From contig JACBWW010000008.1 in NCBI GenBank assembly GCA_020086605.1, positions 8,834,406-8,898,405 on the forward strand: a DNA stretch of 64,000 bases, read 5' to 3'. This stretch comes from Lanius collurio. Taxonomy: Eukaryota; Chordata; Aves; Passeriformes; Laniidae. The position numbers were made by a program, and so were the translations under genes. Position 1 is the stretch's first letter. Every line of letters begins with the position of its first letter. Positions 1 to 13,589 of the stretch are shown in pieces. A model generated the notes under the pieces. The model was not told the origin of the DNA. It worked only from the letters and a program-made list of their open reading frames with translations, and did no database searches.

Positions 1-1142
1 CCATTTTGTGGGAAAACAAATGACATCTGAAGAATACCAGATCACACTGTATTTTTGCAACTGATGCCTTAACACTATTCTGATTTACATCAATAAGACA
101 CAATTAGAAAAATTTGAAGTTTTTATTTGTAGTACAATTTGTAGAATTTTCCTGAGAGACATAAGGTGTAATGAACCAAGAGTAGGATTTTTTTTCAATG
201 ACTGGATTTTGAAGTACTGGATTTCGGTATGATTCTACACAATAGAATGAAATTTTGCCCAGTGAGACACAATAACTAAATGCATACCCAGTTCTTGCCA
301 GAGCTGTCTACAGCAGAGTATCTGAGGAACTTCTTAACTCATATGTGTAGAACTTTTGCTTTAAAGCTTCAAACAGCACTGATCACTCTTCATCAGTTAC
401 TTGCATAGTATATCAGTAACAATTATTTTTTTCACTTTTCACTTGTAATTCTCCAGAGCTAATACATCAATCAGAAGACTAGCAGGGTTGTTAAACTATG
501 CAAAACAGCATCAGTTCTTCTAGTCAGATTTCAATTATTAGCAGTAATGTGAACGCTTTAAGGTAAGAGGAAAAACCCACCTAAACTTGAAGACTTCTGG
601 TTTTGCACTGACATCTTGTAACTACTGGGATTCTTTCTTGGACCTATTTATGGGATTTATAATTTTTAAACCTCTCTGCTCCTGAAAACTAAGGGCATAC
701 CAAGTACAAATATTCTGTGCCATTTTTATAGGCAGTGCGGTAAATCTCTGTGTGTCAGAGATCTGCCTGTCACAGACATTTGGAGGATTTAGTTGAGGTC
801 ACCTCAGATAGTAAAACTGAATGATGTTCCTAAAGCATTTCCACATGTACCTAGAAATAATGTTCTGAGCATACTCACAAATTATTTAACCACTACATGT
901 ATAATAAAATTATTTCTTCCTCATTTTAACTGTCTATAGTTAGACTAAATATAAAAATTAATTACATAAATAGCAATTGACTCTTACTATCATAGGAGCA
1001 ATAAATTGTCTATAAGCATGTTTTATCCAGTCTTGAAACGTATGTAAACATACACACCAATTTATTATCCTATTCAGCTTTTGGCATTGGCAGAGGTGGA
1101 TCAGATGTAAACGAGAGACTATTAATTGATTTATTTATATGA

Positions 1143-1634
1143 GATAATAGAAAAAGTATTATACTATTAAAAAACCCAAGGAAATATTGCTTTATTAAAG
1201 GGTTGCAATCTTCTCTGAAAGATGTAACTCTACAGAGAAGATGGAGTGCAAATTATAATATTTTAAGAGATAATACAGATTCATTTAATGATAAAGTTTT
1301 CAGAGAAGGAATGTCATTTCTCATTAGAAAAAGTAATAAAACCCAGAAATGCATTCTGGCTCAAGGAGAAGATTGGTTTTTAGTATGTTATCTTTGTAGG
1401 ATTCTTAATTTATTTCTCAGAAAAACATATTCACAAGTACACTCTGTAATTGATTGCATGTCCCAGAAATCATTCCCTGACAGAAAATCTGAAGAATTTA
1501 TTGATGTTAAGAATACCATTTTTGATCAGAAAGGACAGCTGTTATGTAAGGAAGTCTATCAGAGTAAGGAAACAGCTGTGGTAGTTAAAAGATTATTGAG
1601 AAAGCTGTGGTTTAAAAAGCATGATTTTCTTTAA
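1143..1634 (+). other. Unassigned open frame, 163 codons
   Basis: The frame is open from just after a TGA at 1140-1142 to a TAA at 1632-1634. The first in-frame ATG is at 1311 and gives 107 residues. The product would be lysine- and serine-rich with no signal peptide, membrane segment or family motif that I recognise. It lies antisense to KDM4C inside an intron. In sequence this AT-rich, across both strands, one frame of this length could arise by chance, so I do not call it a gene. A decayed mobile-element frame or a nested exon remains possible. Confidence 0.2.
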
Positions 1635-4600
1635 TGGTACCAAAGCCAAGAGTGAACTAAGATAGTGGCAGAAATATAGAAAACAACCAGATATAAAGAA
1701 AAAAACCCTAATCACTCCTTCTATGTGCAAACTTCAAAAAGATAAAAGGGAAAATTACTTTCTCTTTAGTTTTCTAAGGAGAAAGGCAGGAAACAAAAAC
1801 CTTAAATACATAAGCTATGTGAGTATGAATTCATAATAACTATCACGAAATAGGTGTCTGCTGTACATCTAAATACCTAGAAAATTTCTCAGGCTACAAT
1901 TTTTAATGATGGATTTAAAATATTTGAGACTTATTTCATTCAGGAACATAACTCGCATAACATTGTTTACTCCTTAGAATTCTACTTTAGGTATAGAAAT
2001 TATGCATGACATTTCAAAAATAATCCAACTCATGATTTTTCAATAACATGACCTTCATCTTTTTGAGATGTTCAGGGGCTGGCAGTAGTTAGCAGACAGT
2101 GGCAAACAATGACACTGTGTCACTAAGGTACTCAACAGAAAAAGGATCTACAGTTTCCATTGGACAGCGTCCCTTCATTCCCTGTGTGGTGCAGAGGTTA
2201 AGAACTGGCCAATAACAGGAGAAGGTAAATAGCTCCAAAAACAGCAACAGCAGGTATTTGCATTTCCTGTTTTCACCTCTTCTAAAAGATCGTTATTCTT
2301 TCAAATGTTACTGGGGCTGTTTGGATAGCCCCTTCTGTTCACAATTTCTAAATGAAACAGCTCTGAGTATAGGTTTGTCTCCAGCTGGTTTTATCTGATC
2401 TGTAGGGCTGTCTTTGCTAATCTTACATGGATCTTTTGGGTTTGGTTCCTTTTCTACTAGAACAGTTGCATACAACTTCTTTTTCCCATTTTCTTGTGTA
2501 TGAACAAGTTCCTTTAATCATAACAAATCCATCTGCAGCACTTATTCTCAACTGTACTTCCAAGTATTCTTGCAGTTTTGATGACAAAAATGCATGAGGG
2601 ATATGTTTCATGCCCAGAAACAAGCACAGTCAAAGAGAAAAAAATAAAAAAAATACCCCAAACCTGTAAGTATCAAATCACGGAGCTTTCCTTGTATATT
2701 GACAGTCCAATTTACATAAAAATTAACATAGGCAACGACAACAATAACCCAAAACACTCTGTATTAAACAAATTGTTCTGCTGGCAAATTTTTGTGTTAT
2801 TTTTAAAGCTGTATGTTCAGCAAATACATGAGGCATACTTAGTTTTGAGTCGATGAACATGCAAAGACCATATTTTTGAAAAGTCATTATGAACATTTAA
2901 AAACTCCAATTCTTAGTATTTCTATATTTACTTCATTTGGCAGCACCAGATGAATTCAAGGATTATTGCTTTCCCTTTTGATTTTCTCTTCAATGATTCT
3001 TCTTCAGAAGACCCCACCAGTGTTTTCAATGACTGACAACACAAAAGTATTCCAAAATACTGAAGACAATACAGAACCTGATCCCAGTGGAAAAGACTTA
3101 TTGATAGTATGTTGATGAAAAATTTTGCTTGAGTTCACAGCCATAAATAAGGTGGATGCATACTCTACTTCATCACTACAATAAGCTCTTGCCTGAAGTG
3201 AAGAGATACACTCACAATAGTAATAATACACGTTTATCTATTTAGGCAGGCCTTTTTTGTTGAGCAGCCTCACTGATTTACATATTAAAATACCACTATA
3301 GGTATGTGTCACAATTTTTTCCTAGTACCCATAAGTCATTCTTTGATTGTTGAGTTTTTGGGTTTTGAATTTTTTTTTTAAGTTGAAGAAAGCATCAAAC
3401 ACAGCAGGTAGTCACTGAGCATTTACACACAATACTTAAAGATCATATTAATGACAAATCAGACAATTTTAAATTTTTTTTCCTTGAAATTAAGAAAAGT
3501 GATAATTGTCCTTGCTGTATGAACCATGTTTTCTGCTAAACAGCAGAAGAGATTTTTACATACTGACAAGACAATCTATTTGACTCCTGTAAAAAATAAG
3601 TGAGTATAATCTGGATGATTTCCTGTTCTGCTGCTAAGCAAGGAAACTAAAACAACAGGCAAAAAAAAAAGTTGATTAGAAGTAAGATACATTGCTATGC
3701 CTAATGGTGAAGAGCAATGTTATTTCTGCATGAAGAAATAGCTAATAGCTAAGAAAAGCATAACAAGAAAACCACTGGTGAAAAAACTTCCAAAGGCTTA
3801 AAGATGTGATTAAATTAATTATCCAAAAGACAGAGTATAAAATCAAGCATTTAAAAACATATGGCAATCTCCTTTGTCTCAGGAGTAAGCTAAGAATTTT
3901 ACAGAAAAAGATTCTTTAACAAAGTATCTGCTCTTTCCAAGTTTTAGCCCAACTGAAAACACAAAAGCTGAATTTTTGTTTCTTTTCGGCAGACCTGACT
4001 TTCAGCTGAGCCATGAAAAAAAAAAAAAAGGTAATAATACTGAATCTTTTCATTAAGGTTAGTGCTGAGTTTCAGGGAAGGATGTAATAGTCTCATTCCA
4101 AGATACTTTCAATGTCCCTCACACAACCTCTTAAACAATAGCCACACAAAATCCAGTTTTTCTCCATAGTTGATGGGGTTTCTTTACTTGTAGATTACCT
4201 AATATAGGTCAAGAAAAGAAAGTGTGGAATTTATGGAACTGATGCAAATCTCACTACCTAGAATATGAAGACTGACTTTTTCCAAAAAGATACTTGAAAA
4301 AATTTGGGAAATGTTGGCCCTATTTTTACTGGCCATGAATTTAATCCAGTAATTTTCAGCTAATGATAAAGTTTTCAAAAAACCCCAAGGAGAGTATCTT
4401 AAGTTGCCTGTACAGATAGAGGTTGCTTTGTTTTTAAAACCAGACTAACTTTCTTGGAAAATGTTTGAAGAAATTAAAACCATGTAAAGTGTACTGGTTT
4501 AACATGATCATTCATTTTGGAAAAAAAAATATTATAAAGCTTAATGATTCTATGGAAATTTTTAACAGGGATAAACAATATGTCTCCCTTTTTAAGAACC

Positions 4601-5501
4601 ACCTGCAGATTGAACACTCAGGACTGATTACTCTAGTTGGGAGGCATTAAAATTTAGTACACTTGAAAGAAAATCCTACTCTTCAGTAGTCTTGTTAAAT
4701 CTTGTCATTAAGACCAAGGATTCACTGAGAAGGTCTTGAAAGAACAACATCTATTACACAGACATTAGCTGGGTTTACAGCTTTCATTTCTAAGGTATAA
4801 AGGAGAAAAAAAAAGTCCAACTTGACTAACTTAGCAAGCTCTTTTAATAAGACTATGCTGTCTTTCTAGTTTGCTAGAAAGCAAAATACAGCTTTAAAAG
4901 CCCAAGATGAACGGCAAGATTTCTCTCTTAACTGAGATATCAACCATATATTCAAGTAAAAGACATTAAACTAATTCTTCACTATGTCTTATCTAAAATT
5001 AAAGGCTCCTCCTCAGCACAGAATAGAAATAAAAAGGCAGTCATAACATGAATTTTCATGGCATGCCAGTGTTACTTTGCCAGATGACAGAATAATTATA
5101 ATTGGATATTTTCAAGAGATTCTTTGGCTGCAGAACAAAGATTTTACATATACACCACATCCATTATCTCACAGGATCTTTGAGTATTTGCAAGATATTG
5201 TGATTTGGGTATTTATAATACACTTCAGGTTAACAAAACAGTGAACTCAGAGATTAGTTCTGGCTGTCAAAACAATATGCTCAACAAGGACTTTAAATGC
5301 AAAAATGTGTTAGGCATATCAGGTATCATTGCTCCCAGGTAACAGCATAAGGAAAAACTTTCAAGGTGTAATAGATTGCTAAACATGAAAATATGACAGA
5401 TAGAACTATTATAATACATAGTGTGGATCGTCTCCTCCATTTTCTTTGGAAACATACTTTAATTCTGCAATTCCATTTCTTAACAAATAAGGAAACATAT
5501 T

Positions 5502-5507
5502 CCTTAC
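5502..5507 (-). promoter_or_regulatory. 5' splice site of the KDM4C exon
   Basis: On the minus strand the exon ends AATGTG and is followed by GTAAGG, with GT at 5507-5506. This matches the donor consensus. Reading through it would add non-conserved residues before a stop, which supports ending the exon here. Confidence 0.87.
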
Positions 5508-5693
5508 CACATTTTGGTTGATCTTGTGCCTGAAACATGTGATGTAGACAACATATGGCCAGTCATCAGGTTCCATCAGCACTCCTGCAGCATGGGCACA
5601 GGTAACATGGAAGGAGGCTGGGCAGCGTCCATATGAACACTGAATGCAGGCACCAGAGATTTTCTTAACTCTCTGCCTGCAGAAGATACATTT
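5508..5693 (-). CDS. KDM4C: KDM4C internal exon, extended PHD finger (partial gene)
   Basis: A 186-nt internal exon of exactly 62 codons, phase 0 at both ends, beginning KCIFC and ending NQNV. KDM4C is a nuclear Fe(II)/2-oxoglutarate JmjC demethylase of H3K9me3/me2 and H3K36me3. This exon lies C-terminal to the catalytic domain, in the PHD/Tudor half that contacts chromatin. A C4HC2H zinc pattern is visible: C2, C5, C19, C24, H29, C32, C53, H56, which is the second part of the extended PHD. The stretch [20 protein letters not shown] fits KDM4C. From memory, KDM4A reads differently here (AFHVSCAQAAGVMMQPDD), so the paralogue call is strong. The open frame runs past both ends (5409-5705), but the splice consensus sites set the limits. 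Tudor exons should lie downstream, below position 1, and PHD1 and JmjC exons upstream, above 64000. The paralogue comparison is recalled, not computed. Confidence 0.93.
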
Positions 5694-5707
5694 CTGTAGG
5701 AACAAAA
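5694..5707 (-). promoter_or_regulatory. 3' splice site of the KDM4C exon
   Basis: Read on the minus strand, a T-rich run ends in TTCCTACAG directly before the AAATGT that starts the exon. The AG is at 5695-5694. A pyrimidine-rich tract followed by CAG fits the acceptor consensus and gives a phase-0 entry. Confidence 0.85.
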
Positions 5708-5943
5708 TAAACAGAGCATTTTCTATATTACTCCAACTTCATTGACTCCTGCAAGTAACTCAAAAGACCAAAAAGTTATTTGTGATCCAATGATTACATA
5801 TTTTACCTTAGAATATGCACAGCAAAAGGAACAGCATTTATTAATTACAAGGAACTTCGTAATATGATAATTAATACATAGCATTTTTGCCTTTTTATAT
5901 AAATGTGAAGACAATCTGTTCCAATGCTATAGCAAGAAAAACT

Positions 5944-5971
5944 GATAGGTAGATAGATAGCTAGCTAGATA
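5944..5971. repeat. Short imperfect (GATA)n / (CTAG)n microsatellite
   Basis: A run of GATA and TAGC units about 28 bp long, imperfect and short. No function suggested. Confidence 0.6.
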
Positions 5972-7710
5972 CTTAGAAGTTTAATTTTAAATTCCATACA
6001 CTGGAAATTAAGCTACACCTCCTAAAATTGGTAAATCGAAAAACCTGTACATGATTTGACAAAAATCAACAGCAAGACTCAAATAAAAAGAGAACAGGCA
6101 CACTGAAACATAGGGCTAAAGAGGACTTCCATATATCATATCACTTAGTTCCCTGCTATGAGGCTGGACTAAATATGTATGTAGACAGTCTTTGTAAAAC
6201 GGCTAATCTAACAGGTTCAGGAAACAGTTTCTAAAATATCCTCAGATAGCCTGTTGCAGTGGATAAATCTAAGTCAGAGATGTTTTCTTCATCTCAAGCC
6301 TTTGCATAATTCTACAGCTAAAGGCTGTTCCTAAGACCATTTTTATTTTTTAGTCTGGTTTTCATTGGTTGAGTATTTAATATAATGTCAATACAGTAGG
6401 CTGTATTTCCTCATGTCATGTACTCAAACATCATGTCAACAGCCTTACTGGTATCAAAACACACCGGTCGGTTTCTTTCCTTTTGACAAAATGAAGACCA
6501 TGTCAAAATAATGTCACTATTTTCTAAGTGACACAAGTAAGGAGCCAATAGGAAAAGAAGACGAAGGGATATAAGCTAGGTTAACCAAGTCTCGGGAGTA
6601 AGTTCTGATATACTAGAAAAGACAATACAAGATGAACAGTATCTTGCCACCATAAGGCGTTAACAAGCACACTAGATAGAACAATTATTTCAGTAACTTT
6701 TATGGACAACTGTTTTACATCACATATGAGAACTATCCTCTGATAGCTCTCATCACAACTAACAAAAATGCAAATGTTAGTGATGATCACAAAATTATCT
6801 CAGCTATTATAAATAGATTTTATGCAATGACACAAAAAAAATGAATACAGTAAAACACACTCTTGGAATATTGCTTACTTCCACTTGTACTAAATTTGCT
6901 GCCCACCAATTTGTTAAACACACTCATCTGCCTATGTTGAGGACAAAAGTAAAAATAATTTTGATGTGTTTTTGCTGCAGGATTAATAATTCAAAGTATT
7001 TACTATTAAGTCACGTGTAATTCTTAGTCATGGATGACCAGAGAACTTTATTCTCCATTGTTTATTGATTTTCATATTCTGCATAAAACTTGCAGAAATT
7101 TTATTATACAATTCAGCACTTAAATAGTTTCAATGGGTTCTGGCACACAGTGACAGAAATAATACTTTTGGTAAGCCCGGTCATGCTCTAGTTCCTGTTC
7201 TAGTTCTAGTTCCTGTATAATCCTCAAATAGTCTTGAAGTTCCACCTTCATGTTCACCCTTTGAAACCAAACTTGCCTGCACGGCATAGCACAAGCATAA
7301 ATTAGGAGTAGTGCCTAGTGTCTGAACTTAGTGAAAAATTTCATATACCATTCACTAAAAGGACCAGAATTCAGCTCACTCTACTGTAGTACCATCAGTT
7401 TTCAAAGTCTTACAAAAGGTGAAGATGATTTTGCCATCAAAAGAAATGTGCTGACATCTTGTTGTGCATTTGTATTCACGTGCATAAGGTAAGTGGAGTA
7501 ACTGTTTTCCAAGGGAGATTTCTTTTATAGATACATATCCAGAACCTACTAAGTGGAAATTCCAGATAGATAATGCAATTGCAATCTGGTATGTGAAACG
7601 TCTAGACACTGAGTTCATACAAGTAACAGCTCCTCTTGAATGCTTTTTCATAGATACATACATAAGCTCATCAATCAGATTAATGGAAGAAGAAAGCACT
7701 TAGGAGGATT

Positions 7711-7855
7711 AAAAAAAAAAAAAAACAAAATAAAACAACACCAACAAAATAACAACCAAGCAAAACCCAACCGACCTACCAAAAAACCCTCAAACCAAGA
7801 CCATACACAAAAAATTCCCACATACCCTGAAACAAACACCTCAAAAATGTAGTTC
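7711..7855. repeat. A/C-rich, almost G-free low-complexity tract
   Basis: Fifteen As are followed by about 130 bases built mostly of A and C with very few G or T. In KDM4C pre-mRNA, read from the minus strand, it would appear as a T/G-rich tract. It looks like the A-rich low-complexity sequence common in bird genomes. The overlapping frames here are compositional artefacts. Confidence 0.75.
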
Positions 7856-10800
7856 AAACAAAATGTAGAGAATGAGGGTAAGGAATGAATTAAAGTACAG
7901 CTCAACTAGCATTAACTAAAGAAATTGTAATCTTACAGCAGAAAATGCTGCTCCCCTTTAAATTACTGGTTGCATATGCACAAGGGAGCAAACGTAAACA
8001 TTACAATGTGGTTTTAAGGTTCTCCTGCATCTTACTAAAGTATTATAAAAACCCGGGAGATGCAAAAATCTAAACCTACACTATGTGAGTAATGCTTCAG
8101 AAAAAAATATGAACTTACAACTCTATTAATGTACAACTGTTCTTCTATATTAATATTTTAAAGCTAACTACCTTCCAGAAGTAGAAAATCTGAGGAAAAT
8201 AAAAGCCATGAGGACAGCAAGAAATGCTGAAAGAGAAGCTGGAAATATAGTCAGGAAAACTGAAAATGGGACACATTAAATGGCATAGCCAAATCCTCAG
8301 AAATTAGAGTAGAACTTCATCCCTCCCTGTAAGAGAGGCTGACTTCTCTGGCTCTTTCAGCACAGGTTACCTTAATGAAAACATGTCTGACAATCTGGCA
8401 TAATGTGAGCAAACCCTTCTCACAGTGTTCTTCAGAGTTTCAACTTGAAAGTACTGAAAATAATTAATTAAAAAACAAGCTATCCAATCACTATTGTCTA
8501 TATTCTTATTTCAGTCATGTTGGTGTTAAATTAGTGTAATTCTGATGAGAAGTAAAGTTGCTTCAAATTTACTCATATAAAAGGAACACTGCTTGGCAAT
8601 ATGTATTTCTGTGAATGCAGACTTAAGTTTGCATGATGAAAGTGAAAAAATTCCTATTTTAAACATGCAATAAATCTATCTCACTGCCAAATACAAGGAA
8701 GGTAATTGTTACATCAGTTAACTCCAAAACCACATTAATCTTTTGTGCTACACTCATACACTCTTCAGGTATCAAGAAGATTAAATCATGGATATGAACA
8801 GGAAGAAAAATACTACTGTACATGCAGGAAAAGAAAAAACATCCTATTTCTCCCTGTCCTTAAGGAATGCAGAAAAACTGTGAAAAGCTGCTTCTTTCAA
8901 GAATGCAGGAAAATAATCAAGATTTGCAAATAAAAAAATATATTTCTTATTTTATGTAAGATGCTGCGTCACTTGTCCAAGAAGGATGAGAAGGATGTTG
9001 CAGATGTAACTCAGCTTTACAATGACTCTCAAACCAAGGCATGAATTTTGAAAGTACACATAGAAGTCCAGCATACAAGCAAACTACAGCTTGCATCACT
9101 GTATCAGGCAACATATGTAAGACAAAAAGTTCCTTCATATTTGAAACTATACATTGAATAGTCAATCTGCTCTAATTGATAAATTAAATCAGAACACACA
9201 GAATAAAAGCAGAGCAAGCTATAAAAAATCTGTTTTGCACAGACTTTTGGAACGTTAGCTGAACTACATACCAAGCCATATATCAGCTATGGGTAGTAAA
9301 TTGAACTGCACTGTGTCTGGCCCATATTGGCAATTCTTCCCCTCCCTGGCTTGTGAAAAATAATGTATTTCTCATACTCTCACTTCGGCTTTTACAACAT
9401 ATGAATTTAAATGTTTTTTTCAACTTTTTTTTCATATGTTAATATTATTTCTTATAGTATGGTGATACATGAAAAAAAAAAGGGAGGATGATGCCAATGT
9501 ACACAAAAAAAAAAAAAAATTAAAATAACTGAAAGAGACCAAAGGAAAAAGGCATTAGAATCTCATGAGAAGAAAGGGAACTACTGGCTGTGAGACATGT
9601 TTCACTCTCCCCCCAGCTCTTCCCTGAAGTCTGACTTTCTTAAGTTTGTAAAATGAAGGAATCGCATAAAATGGGAACAATTGGAAACTATTTCTGCAAA
9701 AGAAAAAGTCTACACACCTCTCTGTCAGGGCAAACTGTGTATTTAGGTATGTAAGTATTGCCACTTGTGAAATGAACAAACTTGACACACCATGAACACA
9801 TTTTCTAAAATACAATAATGCTAATTCAATGCCCAAATGACAGTTTTTCAGTAACTTGAAACTACAGCTGTTCCTACCAGCTAAAGCAATTCTAGACAGC
9901 TAGGAAGAATAGAATTTTGATTTAATGATTCCTAGATATTAGTGCAAAGCAGAGACCAAGGGGAAAATAGCTGAGGATCAATCTTAATCAGAAATCCAGA
10001 TGCAAAATGAACTGGAGAATAAATGAAATTGTTTATATAACTGGAGATTAAGAATATAGGACAGAACAATGTACTGCAATTTTCTAGATTGTGAAATGAC
10101 CTCTTTTTGCCCCCCCCAGAAGAAAAATATTCTGCTGCAAATGAATTTCATCATCATAGAATACCTCTTCAATGTTAATAGTCTGCAAATCTATAAACAG
10201 AATGGATTTTTAAAAACTAGTCCAAGGAAACTGGATGTCAGAAAAAGACAGCCCACTGGTAACTTTTATAATAATTTTTATGCATCCTTATTTAAAGATT
10301 TAGAAATTGCTTCCCTCAAAAGGAATGGTATTTATGAATAAAATTCCAGTCCCTAAAAGGATCATGAATTAATCACAGTTGCAGTGTTTTCTGATGGAAG
10401 GATTTATGAAAATAAGCACAAGCTGAGGTCACAGTAAAAAGCCAGGGATGGATTTTAGGAAACAATTTTGAGTATTGATTTCTCCCAAAATTATCTCTAT
10501 GCCTTGTCAATCAGAGTGACTTAAGTGAAGGAGTTCGTTGTAGTAAAGCATTAAATGCTACAAGAAGAAGCTATTTCAAGAGAGCCTCTAAAAATTATTA
10601 AATTTTCAAATATTACTAAAACTCATCCCATTAGAGTTCTGCTGCTACCGCTGCGGTTGGTTAGTAACTACTAGTCAGTAACTGATTTGTATGTTCTCCT
10701 TTTCTTTTACATATTTGCCAGTTTTTTGCCTTCTATGTATCTTTTGAAATATTAAGACAGAAACACCATTGTTAACATTATGAAAATTAATGAAAAATCA

Positions 10801-13589
10801 CAGGGTTTTTTTTTTCTATAATGTCTGCTTTATCATATCTTTATTTTGTAATTAATCTACTTTGCTTCAGAATTTGTATTACCAGACAAGCAATATTGCT
10901 ACCAAGTATGACCACACACTAGATAGGAAAAGTCACCCCACTGTAAGCAATAGAACCCATATATACCCATAGATTTTTAGCAAAGATTTTACAGAGAATA
11001 TTGACTGAAAGAGCTTCACCAGCTTATCAACTGTTACAACCTGAGACTTACAGTATAAAATGCACAGTGAAACTAATCTTTTCCTTTTCCATTCCAAAGC
11101 CAGAACATGGAATAAAAGTGAGAAAAGATTATAGGAAGGGTTGGTAACAAGGTACTGGCAGAAAGATTTGTTAACGATGCACAATGCGGTCAGAAGATGC
11201 ATACTAGGAAGACATTTGACACATTATCTGCAGACCAGTGAGCGCATGTTGTCTGCACAACCATCTTTTAGAATACAAAGTCAGCACTTAATTTTGGCAG
11301 AGAGCACGGTGTGTTTCTATGGAAACAAACTCATTACTGGTTTTACGTTTTATGTTTCCTTTTATTCCTGATTAATTTAAACTGAAATGAGTATTTGAGC
11401 TATGAAACTGACAGAGCTTAGAATCAGAACATGTGAAGAAAGAGCCTGTTAGATGATCTATTCTACTTTATTGTTCAGCATGTTTAGGCAATTATATAAA
11501 ATTAACTAGGAATGTTGTTAGAAGTATCAAGAGACTATCTGGCATCACTCTGGTATTTCAAACATAACTACCAGTACCTCAGGGGGAAAAGCCCTAGTGC
11601 TTGTAGAAAACTATTCGTAATTTCTTACTATTCAGTAAGTCCACCTATAGAATAGGGCTATGGCAAATTAAAGATGGCAGACATTATCTAGATGTGGGCA
11701 AAATTCTTTCAGCTGTACATTTCAGCAGAGAAGTAAACATAACACTTATGCATCAGTAGCAATTAGAAACAATAATCTTATTCTCTAATATCACTCTGGT
11801 AATGTAGTTTTGGGTCTATTCTCAATGAGTGAACTTGTAAGTTGCTTAATTTTGAATTAAACATGAGAAGATACTGAAATCGTGCCACATATGCATATTG
11901 ATTTAAAATACAATTTTAATAGCTGATAAAAATCTACCAGGACTTGCCAAAATCACATATAAATACAGTATCCATCAATTATTTCAGTAAAACTGTTAAG
12001 GTACTAATAGCTTTTTATTAATAGGAAATTAATATTTATTAATAATAGGAAAGTCAAAAATACAGTGCAGAGTTAAGAAAAATCTTTTTTCTCCTGAAGC
12101 ATGGATTGTGTGATTTTAATGAGTTATTAAACTGTAGGTTAAAAGAGAAAGAAAAAGAATCTAAGAAAACAAAATACTTGGTGAAGAAGTACTTATTTGT
12201 AAAGTGCATGAAAGGGTTCGTGCTCCTGTGATACACTATGCAGTCTCAGTAGCTGGTAAAACAAGTGTAATGAGGCAAAAAGTAAGAAATAAAAAGGCCG
12301 TGCTAGGCCTTCAGCTGTGGTCTGCACAGTGGTACTCGCACTCACCAAATCTGTGATTATGTCATATCTTGGCAAATAAACTGCTGTAAATTTATTTCCA
12401 GTATTCTTGAAGTTCTCAGCTTCCTAACCACATTTCAACACCAATCATTCCATTAAGTGCCTACTTTTTTTCAGGCTAGAGCAATACCACTAACATTCTA
12501 TACTATCAGAGATACTCTGAAAGTACTGGAGAAGTCTCTAATTCTACCATAGAGATCTATTGATAAAAATACCATATAAACATATCTCTACTTCCTCCTC
12601 AGTCTTATTTACAGTAAGTACTAAAAGGAAAACATTTAATCACCAACATTATCTTCAAAGAGAAGAATCCCTATATACATAGGGAATATTCTGCTAGCAC
12701 ATATTCACTGAACACAAGAATAAGCCCCCCTTTCTTCCAGATTCATATACACCAGCTGACACTGAGAATTTATTTATCCTAACTCTTGTTTTACCTACTT
12801 CACATCCACCTGCTTTCAGAAAAAATATTATGTTACTGTGAGCCCAAACTCTATAAAGCAGAGTCTCAAGATTTTATCTTCACTATAGTTTCTACATAGT
12901 CACATTTTTTTAATATACATTTTTATTAGAGGACAAAACAAATCTTCCCCGGACAATGTTTCTTCCCCTATAGCTTTCAAATGTTGCAGGTCTTCTTTTG
13001 TGTTTTTTTTTTCCCCCACAATTTTCACATTCCAGTCTCCAGATTGTACTATAACAAACACACAGGCTTAAAAAGACCTTTTTTTCAGAAGCACTGTGCG
13101 GTATTCAGTGCTTCTTTCAGGCATCCTGAAGTGAACAAGAAATGATTGATGCTAGTATTGGAAGGGCAAAATTTCAAGAAGATTAATACAGGAGGTTGGA
13201 AAGAATCTCCTTTTCTTTATTCTTCAGGAAGAAAGCCTTTTTATCAAAACTTCCCTTCAGATTTGCATAGACCAGTTTGAATAGATTTGCCATTTACACA
13301 AAGGCTAAAATATCTGACAAGCTGTGAAATGCCATCTAGGCTGAAAAGGTGATGAGGCATCATTTCACTGCCTCACTGCTGCAGCCTCCAGGCATCCCAT
13401 TATTATACTGTAACTGCACTTTTTCCGGCTGATTCCTACAGGCATTACAGGAATTTAAGGCAATGGTCAACTTCAGGTTCTTTTCCGCACTGCAGTCATT
13501 CAGTCACATAGTTCTAAAACCCAGTGTGTGGCACAGAGACAAAACAACTGTGCAAAACAAGGGCAAAACTATCCAAAGAAGAATGGAAG

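Larger units (their letters stand above)
1..5507 (-). other. KDM4C: KDM4C intron, downstream part
   Basis: AT-rich sequence with no recognisable Tudor-coding exon, RNA gene or interspersed repeat. It holds short poly-A runs near 3661, 4017 and 4808. It also holds one long plus-strand open frame (1143-1634), listed separately. Assignment as intron rests on the donor at 5507 and the lack of a stop-terminated last exon. Confidence 0.7.
5694..13589 (-). other. KDM4C: KDM4C intron block, mostly unique sequence
   Basis: AT-rich intronic sequence after the exon. I see a short GATA-like run at 5944-5971, an A/C tract at 7711-7855 and poly-A around 9505-9519. No exon, RNA gene or clear interspersed repeat is recognisable. 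Confidence 0.6.

Noticed and set aside
5409..5507. Extension of the KDM4C frame beyond NQNV
   Set aside because: A consensus donor (GTAAGG) sits right after the last conserved codon, and the extra residues are not KDM4C-like.
12193..12375. Minus-strand frame with a GGTGAGTG donor
   Set aside because: A donor-like site and a weak acceptor define a tiny segment with no similarity to KDM4C. Single consensus sites are common by chance.
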